From the NCBI GenBank assembly GCA_032622095.1, contig CP136063.1, positions 148,605,379 through 148,669,378 of the forward strand: DNA of 64,000 nucleotides, given 5' to 3'. Source of the stretch: Siphonodentalium dalli (taxonomy: Eukaryota; Mollusca; Scaphopoda; Gadilida; Siphonodentaliidae). This document shows, one piece after another, positions 1 to 11,779 of the stretch. The translations under genes and the position numbers were made by a program. The notes below the pieces were generated by a model that did not search any database, had not been told where the DNA came from, and worked only from the letters and a program-made list of their open reading frames with translations. Each line of letters opens with the position of its first letter. Position 1 is the stretch's first letter.

Positions 1-788
1 CTCAGTTCATTCGTATGAGTAATTACCAACAGGTAAGTTGCACTATTTTTTGAAAGCAATCAAGATGGCGTACCTCGGTGTGACATTTTCATTAAATTAC
101 AATAACCCTCGGCTGTGTTGTGTGTGCATGCATGTAGTCAACTAACCCAGAGTGACTTAATTCACAATGAAGTAGCTGCTGCAGATGCGATATGTATTGT
201 TTATCCAGAGCTTAAGTGTGTAAACATCACATTTTGCTCGTCACGCTACGGCGGCGGTTGTTGTTGTTGTTGTTGTTGTTATTGTTGTTGTTCCTCTTTC
301 TCAAAAGTTACGAACGATTAATAGAATACCAGCATCGAATGAAAACATCACCCATACATAACATGATCATGAAGAAAATGGTCAAACTGACCAAACACGG
401 ATATAATAATGAAGGGGCTGTAGATTCAGACAACGTTAGAGCGGTATTTTAGCTTCTGCTCTATGAGCGGTACTTTAGCTATGTATCTGCCCTATGGGGC
501 GGTACTTCAGCTTTGTATCACAATCGATTTCATCATGTCACCAGGTTACACATATCTATATAATAGAGTGCTCATATTGAAATCACTCATAATTGCATTG
601 ACATTTGGATAGGTAGGTTGTATTGTAGACACACGAATTAAATTTGTCTGGCCATGAATGCCAATGCACCATGATAGTTATCGATGTCAATAATGCGTTT
701 CGTTGAGATCTTGATTGAGTTGATGACAATATTCTGACAAAATTTCTTTTCGATCTATAAAATGCTGCTTTTTATTATCGACATGATC
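1..788. other. Non-coding flank with short simple repeats
   Basis: No gene can be supported here. A perfect-looking donor (CAG then gtaagt, about position 30-36) follows a short open frame, but the same sequence pattern recurs near 1447-1470, so it looks repetitive. A (TTG)n tract lies at 257-292. Confidence 0.6.
257..292. repeat. (TTG)n microsatellite
   Basis: About twelve TTG units, interrupted once by ATTG. The cysteine-rich or leucine-rich open frames read through it are products of the repeat. Confidence 0.9.
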
Positions 789-1237
789 ACTTGCTCACTT
801 GCTCACCTCTTGCTCATTTGCTCATTTGTATTGCTCATTTGCTCATTTTCTTGCTCATTTGCTCATTGTTATTGCTCATTTGCTCATTTTCTTGCTCATT
901 TGCTCATTTTCTTGCTCATTTGCTCATTTTTTTGCTCATTTTTATTGCTCATTTGCTCATTTTCTTGCTCATTTGCTCATTTTCTTGCCCATTTGCTCAT
1001 TATTTTGCTCATTTGCTCATTTTTATTGCTCATTTGCTCATTTTCTTGCTCATTTGCTCATTTTCTTGCTCACTTGCTCATTTTCTTGCTCATTTGCTCA
1101 TTTTTTTGCTCATTTGCTCATTTTCTTGCTCATTTGCTCATTTTCTTGCTCATTGTTTTGCTCATTTGCTCATTTTTTTTGCTCATTTGCTCATTTTTTC
1201 TTCTCATTTGCTCATTTTTTTGGCTCATTTGCTCATT
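789..1237. repeat. Minisatellite of TTGCTCATTTGCTCATTTTC units
   Basis: Direct tandem repetition of a 17-20 bp unit built from the 9-mer TTGCTCATT followed by a variable T/C tract, repeated for about 450 bp. All three forward frames stay open for 146-174 codons and give hydrophobic LAHLLIFLLICSF-type peptides. This happens because the unit lacks stops, not because of coding selection. Confidence 0.95.
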
Positions 1238-1281
1238 GATTGGTGCATACTCAAGAGTCATAGACCTAACATCCAATGTAC

Positions 1282-1392
1282 TTTAATGGTGTCATAGCGT
1301 GGGTACATAGAAGACTGTATGTCACACCGTGAGTGGATTGTCCGCCTTTAATGATGTCATAGCGTGTGTACATGCAAGACAGTATAACACTA
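1282..1392. repeat. 65 bp imperfect tandem duplication
   Basis: The motif TGTCATAGCGTG followed by GTACAT and AAGAC recurs with an offset of about 65 bp (near 1290 and 1354). The two copies differ at several positions. Confidence 0.7.
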
Positions 1393-1837
1393 TGATTATG
1401 TCTGTAGCTGTTGTTGGTAAGATGTGAAATATAAATTTCAAGGTTCAATTCATTCGTGTAGTAATTTCCTATATGTTAAACGCTCTTCATTCGTGCGCTT
1501 GTATTGTTAACATTCATTCATAATGAGTGTCCCTTTAGATCGATAAATAAGTTAAAGGTCATTATATTCCACAGTCAAATCTATTGGTGATCGAATTTGA
1601 TAACTATTTTATTGGAACAACTAAGAGTATTATTTACGTGAGATCAATGAGTCCAATTATTATAAATAATACATTGCAGGCATCGGTGGATACCCGATTG
1701 CCACATTTAGTGATCACGTGATAAACTGATAAAATATCCAAGTGACGTACTATATGTATGCATTCTGATCCGCTGTTGTTATTCATTCCATAACGTAATG
1801 CCTCAGGCCAGTCGAAAATTGGTTGCTCGTCATCTTC

Positions 1838-2012
1838 ATTATATTGAAATTTTTGAAGTTTGAAGTTTTGAAATTTTTGAATTTTTTTGAATTTTTGAAG
1901 TTTTTTTAATTTTTGAAGTTTTTGAAATTTTTGAAGTTTTTGAAATTTTTGAAGTTTTTAAAAAATTTGAAATATTTGAAAGTTTTTGAAATTTTGGAAG
2001 TTTTGGGTTTTG
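1838..2012. repeat. TTTTTGAAR low-complexity minisatellite
   Basis: Tandem TTTTTGAAGT / TTTTTGAAAT units of 9-10 bp with small length changes, ending in an A-run at about 2012-2024. The short lysine/phenylalanine frames on both strands are repeat products. Confidence 0.9.
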
Positions 2013-2197
2013 AAAAAAAAAAAAATTGGAATATTTTAGTACAAACAATTTTACCCGCCAAAAAATCTATTTTTAGATGTGGGGGTAACGAGCCCCGCGT
2101 ACTACTAATATTCCTGGATCATTTAACTTTGGAAATAATTTATATTTGATTCAAAATGTCGCAAAGATATCGTCATATAGCGAAATTACAGCCCCAA

Positions 2198-2330
2198 ACA
2201 GGGGGGGGGGTGAAAAAATTTCTTCCGGCACGTATGCCGGGGTGGGTGGGTGGTCAAAGCCACCAACAAGCAATTTTTTCCGCAACTAAAAAAAAAAATT
2301 CCTGCTTGTTTTTAGTGTTTTGGCAATGAG
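2198..2330 (+). repeat. G-tract dispersed repeat family, copy 1
   Basis: A run of ten G, then a tract with TTCCGGCACGTATGCCGG and GGGGTGGGTGGGTGG. The same combination (G run, CGGAAAAAA, CACGTATG, GGTGGGTGGGTG) recurs at 2592-2765, 7280-7390, 8575-8768 and 21128-21265, so it defines a dispersed family. The GGTGGGTGGGTGG part could form a G-quadruplex. Confidence 0.75.
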
Positions 2331-2439
2331 TTGGGCTTCAAAACCACTTTGAATCAGTTTGAATGAGAGAAATAATGTAATTCTAACTGGTAAACTGACT
2401 GCAGGCAGTTATCGTGTTGTATTTTGTTGCAAATTTTGA

Positions 2440-2530
2440 AATCCAAGATGGCCGCTGGCAGCCATGTTTTTTTGGCCGAATGACCTCAAAATTACTCATT
2501 CCTATTTACATGTCCATGTTAACATCCATG
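2440..2530 (+). repeat. ATGGCC-type dispersed repeat fragment
   Basis: Contains AATCCAAGATGGCC, a GGCCGAATGACC block and an ACATGTCCATGTTAACATCC block. The reverse complement of about the same 90 bp is present at 19025-19120. It belongs with the ~165 bp units described for the palindrome at 21541-32378. Confidence 0.7.
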
Positions 2531-2591
2531 ATAAATAGTATGCACAGAAATTCATATACAGCTGTTTACAGTGAATTTCCCCCCGCAAATC

Positions 2592-2765
2592 TCTGTTTTA
2601 GTGTTAAAAGGGGGGTGGGTGTCAAAAAATGGTCGGAAAAAACTGCCGAAAACGGAAAAAAAATTGGCGGTGGGGGTGGGTGGGTACAAAAAATGATCGA
2701 AAGGGAAAAAATGCCATATGTGCCTGAATTTTTTTTCCGACCCCCCCCCCCCCCTGCCCCAAACG
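2592..2765 (+). repeat. G-tract dispersed repeat family, copy 2
   Basis: Two successive GGGTGGGTG blocks each followed by CGGAAAAAA-type sequence, ending in TTTTTTCCGACC and a run of about 14 C. The G-rich start and C-rich end on one strand make the copy partly self-complementary. Confidence 0.75.
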
Positions 2766-3009
2766 CATACATTTCCGAAAATATGTTGCTATGGTAACCG
2801 GTCGCAATTTGGTGGTATCTACCCAAAATTTATAGAAAATTTATAGACTACGGATGATCACTCATATTGTATGAGTTGTCACGCGGAAAATTCTGCCATG
2901 GCAAATGATCTGACCCAACATTGAATAAACGCATAAATTGCTATAAAAGTATATAAAAGTGAGAATTTCTGCAAACAATCTCGTCTGTGCGTAATGTTTT
3001 CTCAAAAGA

Positions 3010-3605
3010 ATCAAGTCCCAAACGAGTTAAGTCATAAGATGTCAACGGCATCTATTATATGACACTCCCCGTGACAAATTATCTCAATGTGCCAAGTAGC
3101 CCACATAGCTGCCGAGCTGATAGTAATTAAACGCTCTTCATTGATCGTTTATGTTAATATAATTTAGTAGTCCCCGTTTAAGTCATATGAGGTCAAATAC
3201 GCCTATTCCGTGATATTCTCCTGGTCGGGTGACCCGTGTGTGCCATTTCCAACATGTAGTCTGAGTTTATCAGAAACTCTCTTTTTTGCCCATGTATGAT
3301 AATATAATTTATAAGTTCCCCGGTATGGTCAACGGCACCTATACAACGGTACTCCCCGTGTTAATTTACCCCTGCATACCAATTTCCAGCGACCAGGGTC
3401 GAACTATTGTGTGCATATGATTAGTTAATCAATTAAATGTGTTTATTAGTGCCCCTTTAAGTCGTCTGATGTCAACGGCACCTATCCCATGACACTTCTT
3501 GTGTCCATTTACCACTGTCAATCTATGTTCAACGACCAGCTTCCAACCATTTTGGGTATGACATTAATTATTTAGTTAAAGGTATTTGTTAGTGCCCTTT
3601 TAAGA
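3010..3605. repeat. Degenerate ~140 bp tandem repeat
   Basis: Four to five diverged units begin near 3015, 3170, 3313, 3450 and 3590. Each has AGTSCCC, TTTAAGTC, TGATGTCAACGGCACCTAT and a following CTCCCCGTG-like block. Spacing is about 137-155 bp. A last partial unit reappears after the MITE at about 4597 (TTTAAGACATCTGAGGTCAA), so the MITE probably inserted into this array. Confidence 0.65.
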
Positions 3606-3786
3606 CAGCATTAGGCAGACATGACCCTATTACCATCATTAGGCAGACATATACAAAAAACTTTAAAACCGCTCAATTTTAAACACTCTTTCTCTAGTTT
3701 TGTTCTAAATGTAACCACCAAGGTGTGATCAATGGGAATTTGTGATTCCTCATGTAATATGAAATATACAAATTCTCAGGTCTGCC

Positions 3787-4476
3787 TAATTCTAAGAGGA
3801 CCATTGACCATCATTAGGCAGACTGTGGCATTATGCAGACCAAATCCGATATGCCTACTTTTTGCATGTCAGTCACAACTAGTTATCTGGGGCTTTAATT
3901 GTTAACACCTCTCCTTGTTCAACCGATTTAGGTTGTCTTTTGTCTATAAAATGATGGGATTGAAAAGAAATTTGTTAAAGGCATTTCAGCCCCGTTAGTT
4001 TTGAGACATGTATATTCTGTCGATATATAATTTCATCATTGTGCGGTCCAAACATCCACAGCGGTCTTGAAAAAATAAACTTTTCTGGTTTTTGCATTAT
4101 TATGTATAGGATGCAGCAAAAAAGAAGATAACATGTCAAATGTCATTAAAACATCGAAAAATCTGGTGTATACATCGAAATTGAGTACAAATTTCGGGAT
4201 TGAAAAAAGACCGCACAATGATGAAACTGTATATTGATCGAATATACATGTCTCAAAATTATCGGGGCGGAAATGCCCTTTTCAACAATTTTTTCAATCC
4301 CATCATTTTATAAACAAAAGATAACCTAAATCGCTTGAACAAGGAGAGGTGTTAACAATTAAAGCGCAAGATAACTAGTTGTGAATGACATGCAAAAATT
4401 AGGCAGACCGGATTTCGTCTGCATAAAGTCGCGGTCTGCCAAAATTTTATGATGTTCAATGGTCCTCCTAATGCTT
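3787..4476. mobile_element. MITE with long terminal inverted repeats
   Basis: The two halves are inverted copies: left arm about 3787-4066, right arm about 4196-4476. They share GAGGACCATTGA, TGCATGTCA, ACAACTAGTTATC, TTGTTAACACCTCTCC, AAAATGATGGGATTGAAA and GAGACATGTATATTC in reverse order, with roughly 130 bp between. ATTAGGCAGAC is repeated several times at the left (3611, 3637, 3811), so the true left end may lie near 3607. No transposase frame is seen. Confidence 0.85.
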
Positions 4477-4486
4477 ACTCTACATG

Positions 4487-4492
4487 GCTATA

Positions 4493-4515
<23 letters not shown>
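4487..4515. repeat. (TA)n microsatellite
   Basis: TATATATA run followed by a T run. Confidence 0.9.
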
Positions 4516-4523
<8 letters not shown>

Positions 4524-5900
4524 TAAAGAAGAAACTCTCCTCTGAGGTAGCTGATTGCTGACCTGAAGAATGGAATAGTTTGAAAATTAAGAAAGGTATC
4601 ACCATTTTAAGACATCTGAGGTCAATTGGCTTATTTAATCAAACTCAACAGGGTCCAATTACCACTTTATTTTCAATAATCACCCATCCAAACTTATTGT
4701 ATATATTTTCGAAATCAATAGTTAATGATAAACCCCACCATGCCCATAAATAATTGTGACCCCCCCCCCCCTTCATTTTTGTTATCTTTCGCCGCCCCTG
4801 TACATTTCTGTTTAATATTTATTAACGATCCATCCAAACTTATTTCGCCCTCCGTATGTATTATAAGCTGCTGTCTCTTGGTAATCTATGGGCGCATGGT
4901 GGGTTTATTTACAGAAATTGGGATTTTTGGGGCGCATTAAAACTTCTAGTGCGACCCCGAGTTTATATTATGTCAATAATGTTGATTTTTGGTTTGTGAT
5001 TTATATATAAGCTATGCCATTTTCAAATAACAGAAATGAAAAAGATTCTATAATTACAATCATGGGTATATAATATATTATCTTGAGCGCGTTACCATTT
5101 CTGACTATGGTTTCTTGTTTATTGTCATTCACATTATTATTTTATGCAGCGGGCGTCTCTCGAGACATGTTTGATTGAACCATGGTTTTTTATTCGGATG
5201 CAAGGCGAGCGGGAATTTGCGCGTCAACCATTGGCGCGCTGTGCGTTATGTGTCTCTATTTGTTCTTTAACCTGCTTTGTTGCATTGTTATTTGAACCTC
5301 TGTCGTTTGTTTTCACGTGACATAAATCGGAATGCTATCTACTATGATACTTCACGGGGATTTGACGATTGTATAAGAAATTTAATCCGAACATGAATCC
5401 TACAAGGTGTTTGTTTATATCGGTGTTTAACATGTTATTTGGAATATTTATTAACCCATTTCACCACTTAAATACTGTGGTATTCGAGCATACATGAAGC
5501 CACCGACCCGCCCGACCCCAATATCCATTACAATTAAACTATACATTAAGCCTTTACAATGGGAAGCACGGGCCGGCGTATATATATATGGTAATTTAAT
5601 ATCGTTTAGTGAACTTTTTCATTTAGTTATACGCGACAAATATCGGCATGTTATATTCTAAATGAATTGGGATGGTAATTGTTAACCAATTCCCACGTTA
5701 CTCCTTCATGCTGTTTGTAAATATTGACTTTTCATTTCTTTGTTTGTGGAATATATCGGAGCTGTGAATAGAGATGTCATTAAGAAAAGTTCCAACACTA
5801 ACCCTTCACATTGGTTGCTTAACATACAATGTGGCCTAGTTCTAAACATCATTTTCAATTAGGTGTACCGATGATATATCAGAATGCTATATGAATTGAA
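4516..5900. other. Unassigned AT-rich sequence
   Basis: No supported gene. A stretch at about 5078-5120 (TTGAGCGCGTTACCATTTCT) recurs at about 9568-9612, so at least part is dispersed repeat. A C run lies at 4760-4769. Confidence 0.5.
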
Positions 5901-5904
5901 GAAT

Positions 5905-6430
5905 GTTCAGAAATTACCCCACCCTTCTATGTTTTAATTGATCCTCATGTGGAGGGGGCATTTTATATTTTAATTGACCCTCATGGGACTATACTGTATT
6001 TCACCCCAGTGGGACCGTGCTTTAATCAACACTGATGACACCATATCTTAATTTAATTAACCCTCATAATGGGACCATATATTTATTTTTTAAGTAAGTC
6101 ACGTTACCATATTTTAATTGACCTTAATGGGTCCATATTTCAATTACCCCCCATGGGTCCATATTTTTATTAAACCTCATGGGACGATAATTTAATTAAC
6201 AATCAAGGTACAATTTTAATTAACCATCGAGGGACCATATTTTGTATTAACGCTCAATGATGGACGATATATTAATTAACCCTCATGGGACCATAATTTA
6301 TTTAACCGTGATGTGACCATATTTTAATTTACCCTCATCGGACCATATCTCAATTAACCCTCTCTGGTGTGACCATATTTTAATTTACCCTCATGTAACC
6401 ATACATGTATTTTAATTATTCCTTATGAGA
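5905..6430. repeat. Degenerate ~30 bp minisatellite
   Basis: About sixteen diverged units of the form ATTTTAATTAACCCTCATGG followed by GACCAT, with point changes and small indels. Most units carry the AATTAAC and CATGGGACCAT cores. Divergence suggests an old array. Confidence 0.85.
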
Positions 6431-7279
6431 GGTCATATCAGGAGTGCGTTACCTGAGGCCATTCTTAGATCATCACTATGCCATCATAGAGTGTATATCG
6501 GCAAGTATATCTGACCCTGTCGCAGGAGGTGGTGGACTAAATGGGATTAAAACATACTCGGTATTTGCGTAATTGGATACTAAATGTGATTAGAAACGTG
6601 CTCGTACTTGAACCATGTTAAGAAGATTGCAATTTTTTGCCCGATTATTATTCTGCATGATATTTCATGCGCTACTCAGACCACTTTTAAAAATGAAATT
6701 AAAAAAAATATATACAGATTTTTTCACAATCACCAAATTAAAATTGTTATTAATGCCCTCGGGTGTATACTGTCCTATAGAATATATATAGCTATAGTTT
6801 GCTGGGCGTTTTATTTATAGATAATGGGTTTTTTCCGGTTGTGACAATTCACAGTAGGTCCCAATTTGCGGAGATCTATTTGCGGAGTTCCCCAAATTCG
6901 CGGAGATCCCCTAAAATGGTCGAAATGTGTTGATTTTAATGAGGGAACGGGTGCGTATATGTCAATTGATACGTATTTTAAACAAATAACGACACGATCA
7001 TCATAATAGTTGTTTGTTCTATCAATCATATCATCATCATCATCATTATCATAATACGGAACAAGTCTTGCGACTTTTCGTCCCAATAACATTATTTGCA
7101 ATGCTTGTTTACAAATATATGTATATCGTCATTCGATATTTACTTGTGAGTCACTTTAACATATTACTTGTCGTCGAACTCGTATTTTATATAATAGAAG
7201 AATGAGTCGATGTATATTTTAATTGATCGAGTATTGGAGCCTCAACGGCGAAGTATGGCAGAGTTCCAGCTATTTACCA
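6431..7279. other. Unassigned AT-rich sequence
   Basis: No gene supported. A short triplicated TTTGCGGAG / TTCGCGGAG motif lies at about 6866-6906, and there is a (CAT)n tract at about 7027-7046. Confidence 0.5.
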
Positions 7280-7390
7280 CCCCCTGGCGGGGGGGGGGGT
7301 CGGAAAAAAATTCCAGGCACGTATGATGGGGTGGGTGGGTGTCTCTTGGGTCCAAAAAACAGTTTTTTCCTTATGCCAATTTTTTTCTTC
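7280..7390 (+). repeat. G-tract dispersed repeat family, copy 3
   Basis: A run of ten G, then TCGGAAAAAAATTCC, GGCACGTATGATGGGG and TGGGTGGGTGTC. Order and spacing match copy 2. Confidence 0.75.
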
Positions 7391-8111
7391 CATTCCTGCT
7401 ATTGAGTCTTATTTTGATGTGTTTTGAACAGAACAGGTCATATATAGTTAATACTAATGCTATACTACATATAGAGGTTATCAGAAGTTGGATCAGTTGC
7501 ACAATGGCCAACAATAACCCAAATTCAACTTGATAGAACTAGACACTGCGCTATTGGAAAAATAAAATTTAATCAGGATTCCATCTACTGATACAGCAAA
7601 ATAAGAATAACTATGCAGAACTCAGCTGAAAATAAACAATAAAATGAAAGCACACTTGACCATATGTGACTTGGAAATAAAGATATAATAAATAATGGAA
7701 TAAAATAGACTTTTGACAACGTAAAACAAAATCTTAACAAATAAATTGAAGGCCAGCCGGGCCAGCTTGAACAATTTCACATTGTTTTCCATGTTAATGT
7801 GGATCAGCTTGTAATGTTAATCACAGTAACGAAGATTTTATCGTCACTGATATCGTGAGCAAAAATGAAGTGAAATTGGGCTATCCATCCATATTATTCC
7901 CAATTATTACGAAGCCTATTACTTCAGGCAGTGGCTACCAGCCTGCCATTACACGCTATAACATGTTTCCTCAGTTCTGAGATGCCACAAGAAGAGTCAC
8001 GCATGTATATCATGGTTATGTTTGGTATTAGCATTATTCTTCAAACTGGGATGAACTGGGATGAACAGTTGTATTTCCACATGTTTTGATAAACAATTTG
8101 ATTCCAGCAAA
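7391..8111. other. Unassigned AT-rich sequence
   Basis: Nothing coding or structural is supported apart from the MITE that follows. Confidence 0.5.
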
Positions 8112-8248
8112 ACAGTAATGCCCTAATTAAACGACTCCATAACCACAGCAGAATAATGGGTAATTTTTCAGGATTTAGTCGGAAATTAAAATTAAATTAC
8201 CCATTATTCTGCTGTGGTTATGGAGTCGATTAATTAGGGCATTACTGT
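8112..8248. mobile_element. Short near-perfect hairpin MITE
   Basis: Arms of about 55 bp are almost exact reverse complements: ACAGTAATGCCCTAATTAA at the left matches TTAATTAGGGCATTACTGT at the right, and CCATAACCACAGCAGAATAA matches its complement. The loop is about 25 bp. The near-identity of the arms suggests a young copy or recent conversion. No clear target duplication was found. Confidence 0.85.
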
Positions 8249-8574
8249 ATATCACATAGCAAATATCAAAATATCAAATAATCTGAAATTTGTTGTACCG
8301 GTACCATGTATTCTGTAGAATACTCAAATGTGATTATGTGACTAGATCATGTGACTATATATTATGAAAATGAATGTTAATAAAAACCTTGGCACTCTGC
8401 CTATATATATCCCTAGAAATGTGATTATGTTGACACATTTCTTGATTAATGACACTTATATGATAAATTCAAATAGTATAGTTATCTCATTATGCACTGT
8501 TCTATTCAAATATAGCGCAATAAATTATGATAATCAGCTATTTGGTTGCTCAATTTATAATTTTTCTCAAATTT

Positions 8575-8768
8575 AAGGGGGTGGGTGTCCAAAACTGACC
8601 GGAAAAAAATTCCTGAAACGGAAAAAAAAGGGTGGGTGTCCAAAATTGCCTGGAAAAAAAGGCCAGAAACGGAAGAAATTGGGTGGGTGGGTCCCCTGTG
8701 GCCGGAAAAAATTAAAATGATCCTACGTGCCTGGAAATTTTTTCCGACCCCCCCCCCTGCCTCTGCGT
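8575..8768 (+). repeat. G-tract dispersed repeat family, copy 4
   Basis: Three GGGTGGGTGTCC-type blocks, each followed by CCGGAAAAAA or CTGGAAAAAA, ending in TTTTTTCCGACCCCC and a C run. It abuts the LINE fragment that starts at about 8770. Confidence 0.75.
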
Positions 8769-9215
8769 GAAGAAATATTTCCCGATGGCCTTGTTAACAA
8801 TGGGCATCTGTAGCTTGTTATTATGTCCTCTTGTTCTTCCTGGTGAATGTCTTTCTAATATATCACAGGCATTGATATTGTAATGACCATTCAACAGTTT
8901 ATATACCTCGATTAGATCTCCTCTAAATATTCCATATTTTAAAGACATCAGATTGAGTCTTATCATTCGGTCTCGGTAGCATAGAGTTTTGATTTGACGA
9001 ACTTCTATAGTTTCGTTGCTTTTCTTTGTATTTCTCTAACACAATACTTTGATATTTGTGATGTGGGCTCCATGCAGAGTTACAGTATTCGATGATAGGT
9101 CTGACCATGCTTATGTAGAGCGATTAGAAAGTGTCGATGTCCAAGTTCGTGAAAGTTCTGTTGACTATGCCGATGATTTGAGAAGCTTTATTGTTTTAGG
9201 ATGTAGGAAGGCTAA
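8769..9215 (-). pseudogene. CR1/L2-like LINE reverse transcriptase, 3' end fragment
   Basis: Read on the minus strand in two or three frames, this encodes the conserved region after the RT catalytic core of CR1/L2-type LINEs: an IVNRTFTNLDIDTF-like stretch, VRPIIEYCNSAWSPHH, then RMIRLNLMSLKYG and RGDLIEVYKLLNG. The LVRPxxEYxxxxWSP and RGDLIExYKxLxG patterns are typical of that group. A stop after the DTF stretch and a frameshift near 9030 show it is dead. The endonuclease and the catalytic RT motifs are missing, as expected for 5' truncation. Confidence 0.8.
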
Positions 9216-10368
9216 TCTGGCCGTGTCAAATTGAGCTATAGCGATGGGATATCTCGCATGACGACACATTTTGGGTTTTCGTGGAGTGTGTATTCGCTGG
9301 ATGTCTTATAGTTGCAGTATGTAACTATTATGACCGCGTTAATTGCTTTCGATGTTTAGGTATGAACAATGGCTGGTCCATGCACTCTTGGTTCCGATTT
9401 TTTATCCGCCTTTAGAAGCTTTCTGGTGTGGTGAATGGGAAACCTGCAGTAATAAGCCGTAGTTTTTTTTCAATAATTTGCAGGATTAGTTGTTTTAATG
9501 GAATTCTGAGGCGGTGCATTCATGTAACCAATATATTTTATATTATATTTATATTTATGGCTAATAATATGATCTTGAGGGCGTTACCATTTCTGACTAT
9601 GGTTTTCTTGTTGTATATCTGTACTTTATTTTTACGAATAACTTCAGATTGGCATCATGCATTTTGCAGTTTCGACGCTGTGGGAGCTTGTTCATAATTG
9701 GTATTGTGTTATCTCTCTCTAGTTTACATCGAACTATAGCGATGTCTATTAAAAATCAATTGCACGTATATTCGTCAAGAATTCACGTCTATTAGATTTC
9801 CATGGACTGCAGTTAAATTTAGTTTCTGTTGTCGTATACTGATAGAAAGGCTATTAAAATGAAATTGATGTATATTAAATGTACGATAGCTGTATTAGAA
9901 TGTATAAATGCTGTATTAGAATTTGTGTTTACATAAAGGTTGGAATATATATGAGTACTATTGAATTGAAATAGAACGTTAATGCTGCGTCTTTCAACAT
10001 TGATTATAAAACGATATATATATATTAGAATGAAATTGTCTCAATAAGAAAGACTATTGGTTTGGAAATGAACACCATTGATTTGGGAAATAATATAATG
10101 ATTTAGAAAAGATTGCTATTAAAATGGAATGTACCTATATTTAATGCTTGGTTCGTGCAATTAGTTTAAAAAAATCCACCATTAATTTTTAATTTGCGTA
10201 TTTTCCTACCAAAAGGCTGCCCATAATTTTCGATGAAGTTTGGAAATAGATACAAAATAAAACTTGACAACAAATATCTAAGTCGGTGCACCTTTCGGCG
10301 TCTGTTATCTATCATCATTATTTTACTTGGATTTGCAAATATCACGCCATCACGAAATGATGAAATCT
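9216..10368. other. Unassigned AT-rich sequence
   Basis: No gene supported. Positions 9568-9612 repeat sequence from about 5080-5120. Confidence 0.5.
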
Positions 10369-10847
10369 TTTAAAGGTACTCAATCCGATAAAACTCCTCT
10401 CAATTACTATTTCAATGGCTTCGGGGTCAAAAATATTTGATTCGAGTCGAGGAAGTCACCCATCAAAGCTCAGATTTGTTAGATATCGATTTTAGAAATC
10501 TATTATTTATTCATTATCGGGAATACTATCTGGCCCAGAACTCAGTCAAAATTGCGTTAAAATTACCACTTGATTTTAGAGTTATCCATCCTTGTCTGTT
10601 TGAATAGATTTGGAGTACACATCCAGAGCAGATTACGGCAGTTATTAGTACTCATCTCGAGTTAATAAAAAATTTCAAAAATCAATATCTAATAACTCTG
10701 AGCTTTGTTTGATGGGTTCCTCGACTCGAATCAAATATTTTTTACCCCCAAAGCCAAAGAAATAGTAATATAGGACCCTCTGATCGGATTGTTGTTGTTG
10801 GAATCTGTTGAGATGGGGACCCTCTTTACGGATTGAGTACCTTTAAA
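10369..10847. mobile_element. MITE family A, copy 1 (~479 bp)
   Basis: Ends are inverted copies: TTTAAAGGTACTCAATCCG at the left, CGGATTGAGTACCTTTAAA at the right. Long inverted subterminal blocks include ATTTGATTCGAGTCGAGGA at the left and TCCTCGACTCGAATCAAAT at the right. A second copy of the same family is at 13718-14192. A TTAA lies inside the TTTAAA at both ends and could be target or element. Confidence 0.9.
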
Positions 10848-10929
10848 CAATGGTTTTCTCGAGCATGGTGACACAAGATTTTTTTTACAAACAATTTCCA
10901 AGAAGCCACGTTTCACCACACATAAGCAA

Positions 10930-11057
10930 TCAAACAATCACCACTGACCTACTGCCCAATCCATTATGATGCCACATGGAGTTCATCGGCCAACAAACAA
11001 TCACCACTGACCTACTGCCCAGTCAATTATGATGTCACATGGAGTTCATCGGCCAAC
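10930..11057. repeat. 63 bp tandem duplication
   Basis: AAACAATCACCACTGACC through GGAGTTCATCGGCC occurs twice with an offset of 63 bp (starts 10932 and 10995) and only a few differences. Confidence 0.9.
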
Positions 11058-11060
11058 AAA

Positions 11061-11779
11061 CTTCAACACTGAATGTGCACATGCACCGTTCGATTGTGGT
11101 CATTGTGAGGTGAATGTTGTATATATTTGGACATAAATCCATATACATAATGCATATCTTTATATATTCATTCAAATATATTTCAATGTTGGCAAAAAGA
11201 TGGGAAGCAAATATAATGGGAACTGTTTTTATTATCTTGGTTCCGATTATGCTATATATATACTACTATATCCCTGTTTTGGGTATTATTAGTATATATG
11301 TTGGAATATGCTGAATGGTAATTTCTGGAAAGAACCAGGCTGATATAACTTTGTTTCATATTATTCTGATTTATTCATTACTAATTTGGAGGTACCAAAA
11401 TATTGGCATGGATAAAAAGATAAAAAAAAATGCACAGGCCTGGAAAAAAAGATGGAATGAAATTTGGTATGTGAGTTTACTAGTCCAAAATACAGGTCAA
11501 GTTAAAATTTGTGTTTCGCCCGCCAATTTTAGCTGCGTTATGCCATTGTTAAAATTAAAGGCCCACTTAATTTTCGAGTCACAGATTATTTTTTATAGTG
11601 CCTTGATATACGGTTTTAACAATCTATGCCATAAAATGGTGATTAAAATACGAATTCGTCACCATTTGAAACGTCTGTGTCTCAGAAGATGCCCATAGAG
11701 AAATAGAAAACAACTGAATTCATAGACAGATTACACCCGTTTTGGCTCCCAGAATGCAACAGAATTCAAACTAAACATG
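11061..11779. other. Unassigned sequence with one ATGTGAG-type repeat unit
   Basis: At about 11455-11555 there is one unit of the dispersed family that is common at 54-62 kb (AATTTGGTATGTGAGTTTAC, then CAGGTCAAGTT, CGCCCGCCAATTTT). A 127-codon open frame over it at 11315-11698 runs through this repeat and is not credible as a gene. Confidence 0.6.

Noticed and set aside
1-36. Possible exon end with a perfect donor (CAG/gtaagt)
   Set aside because: The preceding sequence recurs near 1447-1470, and there is no exon content to support it.
762-1297. Hydrophobic 146-174-codon open frames
   Set aside because: All three overlap the TTGCTCATT minisatellite and have the same repeat peptide.
11315-11698. 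127-codon frame
   Set aside because: It overlaps a known dispersed repeat unit and has no domain.
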